A DNA stretch of 64,000 bases from Plicaturopsis crispa FD-325 SS-3 (taxonomy: Eukaryota; Basidiomycota; Agaricomycetes; Amylocorticiales; Amylocorticiaceae): contig KN832556.1 of assembly GCA_000827205.1 (NCBI GenBank), forward strand, positions 679,337-743,336, in the 5' to 3' direction. Made by a program: the position numbers and the translations under genes. The notes under the pieces were generated by a model, which was not told the DNA's origin, ran no database searches, and saw nothing but the letters and a program-made list of their open reading frames with translations. Below are positions 12,426-24,600 of the stretch, piece after piece. Position 1 is the stretch's first letter, and the number at the start of each line of letters is the position of its first letter.

Positions 12426-12794
12426 GCTGTGTGCCGTGAACGTTGGTTCACTCGCAAAGGCACGAGACAATAGTTCTTATGTATGAACTGTAACAAAATC
12501 CTTGGGAAAGAGCACGCAATACAGGCGGAAGCACAACCTCCACCTGCCTCACGAACCCGCTGAGATTAGGACTAATATATCACCCTTATCGGCCGGTGTA
12601 GCATGCGTACCTAACCTGTCGTTTCGCCCTTATTTTGTCGCAGCGTGCCCCACGGTGTGTAACTTGAGTCCAGATATTCGTGTGGTACGGAATGAGCACA
12701 GCAGAAAAAACAGAGACCGGCTGGTGAAATTTAAAGTGGTCACGATTTGGGAGAGACCGCGACGCGAAGAGACGCGTCTCTTTCACCAACCGCC
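12426..12794. other. Divergent promoter region, amidohydrolase A / ERCC1
   Basis: A 369-bp region between two diverging ATGs. Short ORFs crossing it have no family features. Confidence 0.6.
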
Positions 12795-14173
12795 ATGCCG
12801 ATTGCTCCGCCCACTACAAAACCGCCTGTCGTTCAGCCGGGCTCTGGTAATAACATTCTGATTAATCCATGCCAGGTGCGTCCAGCTCCATTCGTGCGAA
12901 AACCTTGAACTTGAACCATACCGTACGGTTTAGCGCTCGAACCCGATGCTGGAGTGCATCCGCAATGTCGGGAAAGAGTTTGGCGACATTGTTCCGGATT
13001 TCCAGGTCGGACGAACCACAGGTGTTCTGTATCTGAGGTGTGGGCTAATGTATTACTTGCAACAAAGGACGTAGCTGACAAGTACGGCGGTGTGCAGCCT
13101 GAAGTATCACCGGCTGCATCCCGAGTACATCCACACACGTATCGAGAAACTAGGGCGCGCATATAATCTGCGAATATTGCTACTGATGTGCGATATAGTG
13201 AGTGGCAATACAACGTGCTCTCAACACGTCTCACCGTCTATCAGTCGCAACACCAAGACCCAATACGGGAACTGACGAAAGTACGTCCTCTGTGGCCGTT
13301 CGCGCGCATGACGTGAAGCTCACAATCCTCGCAAGATGTGCATGATAAACAACATCACGGTTATGGTGGCCTGGACGTGGGTTATCTCTTCGTTAGTGGT
13401 CAAACAATGATTGACACCGCGCAGTCACGACGAGGCTGGTCTCTACCTCTCGACCTACAAACAATTTGAGCACCGTCCCCCTGATCTCATTAAGGAGCGT
13501 GTCGATAACGACTTCACATCCCGCTTCCGCAATGCACTCACAAGCATTAGCAAGGTGAACAAGACGGACGTGGAAACGCTTCGAACGTCCATTGGAGTGA
13601 GTAATGCCCATTGTTCGTTCTTTCAGCGTATGCATTGATGCTGCATCACAGAGTTTCGCGGCAATCGCCCAGTGCCCAGCAGACACACTTTCAGCATTAC
13701 CAGGGTTTGGTCAGGTGAAAGTTCGGCGTATCAAAGATGCGTTCGAGCGACCATTCCGCAATGGAGCAACCAGCGCAGTCCCTTCCCTTCCCTCGCAATC
13801 TCAACACAGCGCAGAGGAAAGTGGCATCGAGACTGCGGAAACGAGTAAAGCGGGCCCGCGAGCGCGTGCGCTACAGGCTCTCAAAAGCAAAGGCAAGGGG
13901 AAGGAAAAAGAGAACAGCGGCGCGGCTTCCACGTCGTCCCGTCCAGCCCGCTCACCAAGCCCTGTCTGGGATATCGAGCTTGATCTCAATGAGTCCGATG
14001 ATCCAGCAGATGGACCGCCCCCGGAGTCTACTGCTCCTGTCGGCGGAACCGCTAGGCCCAGCAAGCGACCGGCAAGTCCGGTATGGGACATCGAACTTGA
14101 TTTGAATTCGGACGAGGATGAGGACGTGGAGCGGGGAAAGAAAGGAAAACGGAGGAAGGAGGCGGCCGAGTGA
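12795..14173 (+). CDS. RAD10: ERCC1/Rad10 subunit of the XPF-ERCC1 nuclease
   Basis: The non-catalytic partner of XPF/Rad1, which together cut DNA 5' of lesions in nucleotide excision repair and at crosslinks. The model is 351 aa from seven exons (introns 12876-12933, 13038-13097, 13198-13244, 13281-13335, 13377-13424, 13597-13651). The central domain shows NNILINPCQRSNP, LECIRNVGKEFGDI, VLYLSLKYHRLHPEYIHTRI and YLSTYKQFEHRPPDLI. The tandem helix-hairpin-helix region follows (VNKTDVETLRTSIGSFAAI, LSALPGFGQVKVRRIKDAF). After about residue 190 comes a long low-complexity tail, rich in Lys/Ser and acidic residues, with two near-identical SPVWDIELDLN motifs (residues 281-291 and 320-330) and a basic KKGKRRK end resembling a nuclear localisation signal. 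Confidence 0.95.
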
Positions 14174-14446
14174 TCCCCGCTTCCTTTCTGTTTTCTTCCC
14201 GTTCCCGTTGACACTGCTCTACGTTGTTGTCCAGTACTTCAACTTGTAGGTTACAAGTAATGATTTTGGCGGCGTCGACTCTCCAGTCTTGCTCCAGTCA
14301 GTCTCCAACCTTTGCAGACCATTTAGACTCGTATCCAGTCGCCATTTCAATTTGACGCGGCATTTTCCCACGGCAATATTTCTTTCGGCCGCGCCGTTGT
14401 GGAAACGCGCCTCTGCACTGAACGACCACTGTCGCGTTCCTCTACC

Positions 14447-17400
14447 ATGTCGACGGCTGCCAGAAAACCCAGAAATCAGGTCAAGCCGGACAGGAAGGTC
14501 ACAGAATTCTTCTCTCGCTCTTCTGGGAGCAGTGTAGCGCCGTCTTCGTCCCAGATAATGCCTTCCTCGCCGCCGCAACAGGAAACGACACAATTGAAGT
14601 CAAAGGCAGGGCAAAGCTCAAAGGCCGGTGAAAGCTCAAAGCAAGCCAAAGCAAGCGCTGTTCCGCCGAGGATGGACCAGGAGGTTATATCTGTGTCCTC
14701 TGGCGAGTCTCACATTACCGTCTCAAGCGATTCTGTTCAGATACTGGCCACACCCTCGAAAAATCGCGGCCGCGCATTCATGTCTTCCGTCGAGATCATT
14801 TCCCCTAGCCCACGGAAGTCCGAAAGAACGCGTACGTCGCGTCTCCGCGAGTCCAAGGTGGTCAGGAAGCTTTCCCAAACACCCGAGGTGCAACTAGTAG
14901 GCGCGTCGCGTAGAGCAACACCGAAACCCCCTGTGTCCAAGTCAGTCAATAAAAAGCGGAAGAAGAGCACATTCGACAGCGACTCCGATATTGAACCGTT
15001 GGACACAGTTGTGCGCGTCCAGAAACCTCAAATAGCGTCCACGGTACGCTCTTGTTGTCTCGTCTTCCGATCTTTGCTTATATCTGTCCCCAGCTATTAA
15101 AACCCAAAGAGAACATCGCCGAGCCACCACTTAAATCCAAAGCACCACGCAGAACTTCTCCGCGCAAGAAGACACGTTTTACATCCCCAATCCTCATAGC
15201 TTCCGAGTCAGGGGAGCTGGTGCCGAGCAGCCAGTCCGATGAGCAAGAGTTGGCTATGCCACCGCGCATACCCGGCAAAAATCCGCAAGAAGTCAAGGAG
15301 AGTGTGAGCAAATGGCAGGAGACGGTTGGCGCATCTGCACCAACCGACTTCGATAGTTATGGAGACGCAGACACCATGGATGTTGACGAAGACGTCCCTG
15401 TACCGAGTGGCTCCGGCCGGACATCTCTCATCCCTTCCGAATACGAAGTCAGCCTTCAGCTACAGTCCAATCTTACCGATGCCTCCAATTCGCCCCTCAC
15501 CCCATCCTCTGCCTTTCCATCGCGATCTGTCACGCCTCCAACGTCTAATTCACCCGGCCCTCTCCCAACTACGCCCGTCGCGCTTGACCCCGAATCAAAA
15601 GCGGCGCAGATTATTGCAGAGATCAAGGCGAGAGCATACCAGGCCAGCGCATCCAGTGCCGATGAAAAGCGGGCGCCCCTAGAATTCCGCGAACTTGAGG
15701 AAAGCAGCAGTGATGATGATGAACTCGATGTGTTCGCTGCAAGACTGACCAAGGGCAAAGAGCAGAGGTTTGTGCTATTTAGCCTTATGTACTTCTGCAC
15801 ATGTTTGACGTCCCGTCTTATACACCAGGTCAACAACACAGAAGAACGACGACCCATTTACGTCCCAGGCTGGTCCGTCCTCTACGCGGTACAATCTACG
15901 TACACGCGACCCATCGCCGTCACCAGTGTCGTCTACATCGTCTCGTCCCAGTGGATCCAACCACCGGCCTCGCCGAAGTGTCCAGTCACGCCAACCGTTT
16001 GTCTTATCGAGTGGCATGGCACCCTCAGCAGGCCGAGCACGGAAACCCAAGAAGACTGCCGACCCTTTCGAAGCGCTCTTGCGCGAGAAGAATCTGGCAG
16101 ATAAGCGCGGCAAAGGCATGGATGCCCTGCGACTCGCGGAGGATGCTGTGGCGGGTAAAGACAGCATGCGGATGGAGATGGATGACGAGGGCTATGTCAA
16201 GCTCGAGGAACAGGAGGATTGGGAAGACGAAGAAGCAGCCCAACGTGCCGTCCAAGAGGGCCGGCGCTTAGGCGAGTCGTCTAGTCCAGGCCTGGGCACC
16301 AGCGAGCCGGACCACCTGATACTGGGTGAGGAGGAGCAAAAACGCCTCGGGCTCAAGGGTGGTACGGAAATTCGGCGCATCCTCCAGAGCGACCAAGAGA
16401 CGGTGAAGGAGAAGGATAAGGACAAGATCTTGGGTTTGGCGCTGTGGTCGGAGGATGACGGCGACGACGACATGATGGATGTCGACGGGGATGGCACGGC
16501 CGCAATCTCTCCAGCTGCCGCGAGCGAGTATCCTATCGTAGGTGCTTTGAGACGTGCTATAGAACGTGGCGGTGCGTTCATTTCTTGGCCCCAAAGATGG
16601 CTTCTGATTTTCTCGTCAGATATCGCACAAGCAGCTTTGGTGATAGGTTCTGGTATCTTTGTGACCCTCAATGGGCCACAACTTGCCGAGGCAGTTCCTT
16701 GTTTGTTCGAAGTTGGTGAGTGGTTGTGTAAACCATTTCGTATGTTCTTGCGCTTATTTCTTTTTTCAGCCCTTGCCATCCGCGAAACATCTGCCAGCAG
16801 CCCGGCTTTCCATGCTCTCATGCACATTTGGAACGCTTCCAGCAATGCACCCGGCCTCTCGTCATCCGATGTATTGTCCGTCTTACTGCGACTGGGCGCG
16901 AAGACCTCTGTCTTCGAGGAACAAGGCTGGGCGATAAGTACAAGCACACGCGGAGAAACCATCGAGAGTCCTCGACGCACAGAGATTTTGTATTCCTTGG
17001 TAGCTCTCATTACGGCATGTGCACGGTGAGTAATATTTTGGCTCTGATACAACCAGGGCATACTAATTCGATCATCACAGTGCGAGCAGATTGTCTGCTA
17101 CAGAAGCTCCCGATATCCTCTTGGCTCTCGTGCTCATTGCTCTGGATCCCACTACATCCGCCGATCTGAGTCGGGACATTGCAGGCGCTGTAGAAGCCAT
17201 TTGCCGGTCACTGGGCCCAAGTGCTTCTGTCGTCAACGATGCAGTACGTCTCACTCCTCTACCATGTGTGAATTCATAATAACCAATACATCACAGGAGG
17301 TCGCTGTCTGCACCAAGTTGCAGGTATTCGCGAGGAGGCTGACGCCTGTCAATAAGGCACATGTCGTATCATTCTTTTCTGCGGGCTCTGCGCGCGCTCG

Positions 17401-18016
17401 CCGGATCGCGCAGTGGCTCGCATGTTCCCTTCTCATTGAGGACTGTGTTATTTCCTCCAGCACTTACAACGCCCGACCGCCTCTTGCACCCCTCACACAC
17501 CTTCTTACGCCGCCGCCCGGTTCGAACGCCCTCTTCGACATTCAGAGCAGCACGGACAAAACGGATTACGAGAACTTGGGACACTATGTTTCTATCCTCG
17601 GTGCTGCCTTGTATGATATCGACGGCTATGTCGATGACGAGAGGCGGAATCCCCATGCGACGGCTGGAGTGTCGCAGATTACGACAGGTGACACGGTGGA
17701 GACCGAGAACTCGCGGGGTGAAAAGGACAAGCCCTTGATGCCGCTGCAAGTGCTGCACAGAGCACTGGAGACAATCCACGGTAAAATCGGTGCGTCTCTC
17801 TTGTTCTTCGTGATCGTTGTGCCCTACTAATCCATGGTGTACCGGCATCTAGTGGACACCCGTGCCGCCCATCTCGACAGGTCTCGCACGAAGGCGGCAC
17901 TGCAACGCTTGTCCATGCGCGTGTACTACCAGCGCAATTCAGCCCTCAAGTCAGGCGTATCGGGCAGGGGTGGTCGACCGCGCAAGGTAACCGAATACTT
18001 CGGACAGCGTAGTTGA
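14447..18016 (+). CDS. Large nuclear-type protein with PIP-like ends, possibly SLF2/CANIN-like
   Basis: The protein is 1061 aa from eight exons (introns 15044-15093, 15768-15828, 16572-16619, 16716-16769, 17026-17080, 17244-17296, 17790-17852). The N-terminal 500 residues are Ser/Pro/Lys-rich and look disordered. A charged helical block follows (FEALLREKNLADKRGKGMD, DWEDEEAAQRAVQEGR, HLILGEEEQKRLGLKGGTEI). The C-terminal half is an alpha-helical, hydrophobic repeat-like region (LLALVLIALDPTTSADL, HYVSILGAALYDIDGYVDD). The sequence KVTEFF lies at residues 17-22 and KVTEYF at 1052-1057, near the two ends; both resemble PCNA-interacting boxes without the Gln. From memory the helical part recalls the CANIN (SMC6/NSE5-interacting, SLF2/FAM178) domain found in basidiomycetes, but this is a tentative match. 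It lies 273 bp after RAD10 on the same strand. Confidence 0.7.
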
Positions 18017-18857
18017 TCGTTCGGTGACCGTGTTCTAGTTCTCGTAGGCGCTTGCGCCACATGCTGGTAGATGCAGTCTTGTGAATTATTCTTTTTATTC
18101 TTTTCTTCAGCTAGATTTTTATCGTCCAATACGCTACACCCTCTTACAGCTAGTTCTCCATAAGTTTCCCTCCTATTGTAGAATCCTGGATACGATTCCT
18201 ATTCCCATATATCTCAACTGCTTGTTTCCATACCTCCCCTTGAAATCAATACTATACAGTGGATCGCGATGCTTTAAGCAAGTTTAACGAGCATTCACTA
18301 GATCCGGGCGACTATGCGCGCCCTGGCACACATTTCATTCATAGACGCAATACATCGTGCAGCAGGTCGTCGCAGCCTCCTCAGAGCATGCATGGCCTGT
18401 GTATCGTATGAAACACAATGTCTTTCCCCAATCGCGCGGCAAGTCAGATTTGGATCGGGAGCACACCGGCGACTTCCCGGTAACTTGACGCCACAAATGT
18501 TGTTCAACGTCCGTCAACGCTCAGTGCAAAAAACTTGGATCATTCACTTGCTTTCACCGGTAACGTTTCTTTTCTCGCCCCGCCTTTACCGTCATGTCTC
18601 TCTCTTCGCAGGTGTACACGGGACAGTCGTTGCCACTAGTGGCACGTAAGTTCAGTTCATTGTATTTCCGATTCTCCATTCGGAGTCACCAAACGCCCGC
18701 CGGGCCGTACTTATTACGATCGGCCGACTGTTTTTCTGTGCGCATTTTATCTTACATATGATAGCCCACGATACTTTATAGTCTCATGATGATTCGTGCG
18801 CGCGAACCTTGCACACGACCAACCCCAGTCCCCCCCTCTGTGCTGTGTTTCTGAGCG
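18017..18857. other. Intergenic region
   Basis: About 840 bp between the PIP-like gene and the MFS gene, both on the plus strand. The first half is AT-richer 3' UTR-like sequence. No further gene was recognised. Confidence 0.55.
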
Positions 18858-21191
18858 ATGGTGTCCCCGAGTCGCGAAGACACCCTTCGATCGGTGCACT
18901 TCAATGAAAAGTGCAGCGCGAAGACTCCCGCTACGACGATCAAACCAGAGGAGGATGGGTCCACCGTAGTCATCTCCTTCGCTCAGTCTGACCCGGAGAA
19001 CCCGTTCAATTGGAACACTACGAGAAAATGGTGCGTACATGTACACCCAAATTTGCGATGCCTCTATCTTAACACAGAACGTCGGTTCAACAGGGTCACG
19101 ATCTTGATCGCCCAGCTCTGTGCGTCAAATGTTAAGCCAGAACTACTTATGGTCGTTGACTCACTGGGGATTCTAAACTGCACCAGTTGCTGGGAGCACC
19201 GCAATCAACGTCACGGCTTATGGACAGGGATTCGGCTCTATGCAGCGAGATCTCCACTGCTCAAATCTAGCGGCTACTGGAGGGACAACTTCCTACTTCG
19301 TGACGTGCGCGATTGCACCGTTGATCCTGGCGCCGATCTCGGAGCAGTTTGGACGAAGAAATTTAATGTTGATATCTGTATGTTACTTTGCTGCATACGA
19401 ATGTACAATTGTGCTTAACGTGACGTGGGAATAGTCTTTCATCTTCACGCTGTGTTATATACCTCAGGCGCTGGCACGCAATGTGATACTCGTCATTGCT
19501 ATCCGAGTACGCAGGCTGTCCCTCCTATTTGCTCGTTCTTGCTGACGGGAGCCACATGGTTTACGATATGAATTAGGCTGTACAGGGAGCTGCAGCATCG
19601 GCTGCGAATAGCCTGGTCGGTGGAGTAGTCGCCGATATATTTCAGGCAGAAACACGAGGGCCTCCCATGGCTGTATACAGCCTTTGTATCCTCGCAGGTC
19701 AAGGCATTGGCGCCCTTGTATTCAGTGAGGCTTCGTTGATCACTCGAGTGAAACTGCAAACCACTGAGATTGCGATGGTGCTACAGGTTGGGTAGAGATG
19801 TCCATCGGGTGGCGTTGGATTACGTGGAGTATGTATACGCTGTCAAACCATCTACCGGTCTTCACTCATGGCGTCTCATTACAGTCAACATGATGATAGG
19901 CGGCGTTATCCTTGTCGGCATATATTTCCTCCTCGTCGAGACTCGCGGCTCTGCCATTCTAGAGGCACGCGCCCGAGCACTCACGCTCAAAACAGGCATC
20001 CCACATATAGCAGATACAGAGGAGAGAACGCCCGCCCGAAGCATGTTTCAGCTCATACGGACTACTGCGTCGCGGCCGATTGTTTTCCTGGTCTCAGAGC
20101 CGGTGGTGGCGTCCATGGCTCTATGGGCAGCACTGTTGTATGGTGACTTCGTCCTTCATGATATTATGGTGCTGAAATCGGTTTCAGGTGGGGCGTAGTG
20201 TTTCTTCTTTTCAGCTCGGTGCCCCTGGTCTACAAGCAATACAACTTTAATGAAGGCCAGATTGGCTCGGTGTTCTCTACCACCATCATAGGCGCCGTGT
20301 TGGGCCTGTTTGCGGCCCGATATCAAGACCACCTCTACGATTGCGACGCCAAAAAGACGCCGCATGGGAGAGCACCCCCAGAGTCGCGATTATATGCCGC
20401 ATGCGTGCGTATCACCTCAGACTGATAGATACGCTTGCGTTGACTCGTCGACACGGCCCAGGTCGGCGGTGTACTCGTCCCAGTATCATTATTCTGGTTT
20501 GCATGGGCCGGCCGCCCTGACGTTCACTGGATGGCGCCGACAGTAGCCCTGGTACTGTTTAATTTTGCTCTCTTGTACGTGAATCCTCCCTCCGTGTTTC
20601 TTATGCTGATCAATAACCTTTTGTTCAGTCCCATCTAGTCAGTCTCAGAACATGTTTCTTGACGAAGCCACATACTCATCAAGCGCTCTCTAATTTTACA
20701 GCTTAGCAGTGTTCAGCTACCTTGCCGATTCCTACGAGCAGTATGGGTCTTCTGCTATAGGTACGTGCCAAACTAAACAGATTGCTATGGTCTGTCAACT
20801 GATGACTTTCTCTTATCAGCGGCCCAATCATTTCTGCGGAATTTCTTCGCGTGAGCTCGGGGACAAATGAAATGAAATTTATAGGAACTGACACTTCTAC
20901 AGTGGAGTTTTCCCTCTTTTCACTAGCGTGATGTACAAACACCTCGGCTATCCCGAGGCATCTAGTCTCCTCGGCGCCCTCGCATGCGCATTTTCTGTCG
21001 TCCCTTTTCTACTGATGATTTACGGTCCTCGAATCCGCAAGCACAGTCGAGTGGCGAAGCAGATTGCGTATCAACAAGAGCGACGGGCTGCTGCTGCGGA
21101 GGCCGCCGCGGGCGAGACCACCGGCATCGGACTGGGAGAGGAGACTACGAGGGTAGTCTGCGATGACGAGACACGACGAGAACACGTTTAA
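18858..21191 (+). CDS. MFS multidrug/polyamine-type transporter (DHA1-like)
   Basis: The protein is 540 aa from 13 exons. The N-terminal cytosolic part contains ENPFNWNTTRKW, typical of Tpo1/DHA1 family members. Twelve hydrophobic segments can be followed, with the motif-A-like loop LAPISEQFGRRNLMLIS after TM2, GGVVADIFQAETRGPPMAVY, and the late blocks SYLADSYEQYGSSAIAAQSF and RNFFAGVFPLFTSVMYKHLGYP. It should be a plasma-membrane proton-coupled exporter; the substrate is unknown. Introns: 19031-19093, 19120-19186, 19378-19434, 19507-19576, 19725-19786, 19829-19884, 20138-20187, 20405-20461, 20575-20628, 20638-20701, 20761-20819, 20851-20902. The exon at 20629-20637 is only 9 nt. Apparent stops in the raw frames disappear with splicing, so it is not a pseudogene. 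Confidence 0.9.
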
Positions 21192-21607
21192 CGGCCATTC
21201 ACGACCACACTATAGAGCATTTACTTACATGCGCGCCGTGGCACGACACACTTCATTCATAGACACGATCCAACTGATTTTGGCGATTTAACCTACTTAG
21301 ACACCTGTTAGGCTGTTACGACATATCCATGTACATATCTAGACTAGAACTAGTAAACTAGATTCAGTATGCACGCCGCAGAGTTCAACGTTCTCAATCA
21401 AGAGGTTCTTTTGAGTTGCTTCTTCCGAGAACTTGCGAGCACGATGCAATCTACGCGTTCCGTATTCGTACTGCAATGTTTGACGCCATCAATTTCCGTG
21501 GCGGGGAAACTCATTTACCACGATTGCCAGTGCTTGGCTGACCGTGAACACTGCTGTGTTCTACCTTCACGCCGTTTCGATAGTCTGGGCAATCCCTCGA
21601 GGCCAAC
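21192..21607. other. Intergenic region, MFS to amidohydrolase B
   Basis: A 416-bp region between two plus-strand genes. No motif or repeat was recognised. Confidence 0.6.
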
Positions 21608-24600
21608 ATGGAAAAGGACGCGTTCCCTTTACCACGCATCGAGGACAGACGACGCCCGGTGCGGAGATGGACGAGCTTGTTCAAACTCGTGGTGATCTGT
21701 CTTCTTGGTTGGGTATCTCTCTCTGCACTCGCTGGACTGCGGCAGATAAACACGTCCAATGCCCATGCGTTGTCGCAAGCGACGCTGGATAAATGTGCTG
21801 CGTTGCATACTAAACCCGGACCCCTCCCTTCGTTTGGCGACCGCGAGCAGAATGACCGTTTTGTACCCGGAACGAAATCTGTGCTCCTGAAGAACGCGAC
21901 TATTTGGACAGGGCGCGATAAGGGACTCCATGTCACTAATGGTGATGTCCTTCTAAGCAACGGCTTAATCAAGGCAGTAGGAGTCGTGGACGGAAGTGTT
22001 CTCCATGCGTTGGACGACTACGAGGTAGTAGATGTTCAGGTATGCTGCTTCGCTTTCTAACTGCATCAGATACTCATTGAGCGGCAGGGTGCTTGGGTCT
22101 CTCCCGGGTAAACAAGGTGTTACATTCTGCGGCCTATTTCAATTTACCCTGTTCATTTCAGGATCGTGGACCTGCATTCGCACATGGGCGTCGCGGCATC
22201 TCCTGCCTTGGATGGTGCAAATGACGGTAATTCACTGAAAGGCCTTACTTTGCCATGGCTCCGATCCGTCGACGGACTCAACACGCACGACGACTCCTTT
22301 CGCCTGGCGGTCGCTGGAGGGGTTACAACCTCATTAATCTTGCCAGGATCTGCAGATGCCATAGGTTCGTTGCTGGCTCCTATCCCACATAGTACCAATA
22401 GTGCGCAGCTGATGTGTATGATAGGTGGACAGGCATTTGTGATCAAGACGCGTCCTACTAAGGAGAAATCGACGTCCTCTATGCTCCTGGAGCCACCTTT
22501 TGGGTTAAATGGATCGGATTTCGACAGAAGTCTCCCTCCAAGATGGCGTCACATGAAGTGAGAATCATATACTAATGATAACCGAATAGAATCCCTAACA
22601 TCCGTATCCTCACAGACATGCTTGCGGTGAGTACTTCATCAGCGCTCAAATGACATCGCAATGTAATTGACTCCCCGAATATTGATCCCTGTTCTATCAA
22701 GGCGAGAATCCAGGTGAGTAGAGAGAAACTTATCGGTTGAAAACCCCTCATATCTTTGTAGCCGGAGTATATTCTGGAACACGTATGGACAGTGTATGGG
22801 CGACTCGCCAAGTGTAAGACCCAATTTGATCCTTTTAGCAATACACGCCAGTCTGAAACAACATACAGATACGACAAGGCGCGCCAGATCAAAAGGGCAC
22901 AAGATGAGTACTGCTCAGCGGCACTTTCGGGACAGTGGAAAGGCCTCGGCGCATTCCCAGAAGAGTTGCAGTGGGAAGCAGCCGTTGACATCCTGAGAGG
23001 GAAAGTCAAGGTACGAAAAAATGCATACTGTTCGCTCTCCTGGCTACTGAGGTTTTTCCCCTCCAGGTCCAGACACATTGTTACGAGGCCGTCGACATAG
23101 ACGATTTTGTTCGGGTATGTGCGAGTTTGTGTTCAGTTGATATCCCGAAACTGACGCCGCCGTCCTAAAGCTATCGAGCGAATTTGAGTTCCCTATTGCA
23201 GCATTCCATCATGCTCACGAAGCATATCTTGTTCCCGAAGTTCTCAAACGCGCCTATGGTAAGTCTACCACATGATCTTGTCGACGTTGTCCTCTGATGA
23301 TTGCGATCCTTCTAGGTCATCCACCCGCTATCGCTATGTTTGCGGCATTCTCTCGGTCAGCATCTAACCTCTGGCACTAAGCCGCATTTGACTGATATCA
23401 GCTGTCTCGAAGATACAAGCGCGAATCATATAGGCATTCCGAATTCGCGCCACGTATCTTGGCGGACAACGGAATTTCAGTGGTTATGAAGGTAAGTTTG
23501 TCCAAAGATTTTTGTTGTCCATGTACATGCTTAAGAGTCGAAGAGTGACCACCCGGGAATCGTGTCTCGCTACCTCGTGCACGAGGCCCAACAAGCACAT
23601 TACTATGGTCTGGAAGAGAATGTCGCCCTCTCCTCCATAATCTCTACGCCTGCTGAGGTGCTTGGACTAGACCACAGAGTCGGTTTCATCAGAGAAGGTA
23701 TTCAACCCAGTGTACCCTCACTCGACCCTAAACTGATAATAATTGACGCCCTGAATAGGCTTCGACGCTGGTACGCCTTTAGCTTGCTAGGTGCTCTTCG
23801 TTACTGATAAGTTGTTCCAGATATCGTCGTTTGGGATAGCCATCCTCTAGCATTAGGTGCAACGCCCACACAAGTGTTCATTGACGGTATCGCGCAACTA
23901 GAAGCTTCTTTCGTCTCGCAAAAACCTGCTTCTAAACAGAAGGCGCCTATCACTCCCAACTTCGACGCTGAGGCTGAAAAGGCTACTGTCTACGACGGTC
24001 TTCCACCCCTGGAGCCTACTCAAGCTGTGCACGGACTAGTGGTATTCCGGAACGTGTCCAAGATCTGGTCCAAGGATGGGCAGCATGTGAAAGAGACCTT
24101 TAATTCCCCGGACCGGGCTGGGATTGTCGTTGTCGACAAGGGCAAAATAATTTATTCAGGCTCGTGGTACGGTGCACCTGCCGTTGACTCCAAAGCGGTG
24201 GTCGTCGACCTCAAGGGCGGATCGTTATCCCCGGGACTGGTCTCATATGGCTCGCAGCTCGGTACTATGGAGATCTCCATGGAGCCGTCGACGACCGACG
24301 GAACTGTCCGAGACCCTCTCACACAGAAACCGTCCGCTCTCCTCGCGCCTGGCACCCTTGTTCGCGCTGTGGATGGTCTCCAATTTGACACCCGCGATGC
24401 ACTGTGAGTTCTTACTACCCATTGTCAATTTGGCTGGTCCTTACTTACTTGTTTCCGAAAGACACGCTTATCGCGCAGGAATCACCTCGGCCATAACACC
24501 GCCTCAATCTGAAGGCTTGGTCGCAGGACTAAGTGTTGCGTTCTCCACTGGTGCTGCCCACAAACTAGCGCCAGGGGCTGTACTCCACAATATCGCGGCA

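Noticed and set aside
18858-21191. MFS gene as a frameshifted pseudogene
   Set aside because: All apparent stops fall in 12 GT-AG introns of 50-70 nt and the spliced length is a multiple of three.
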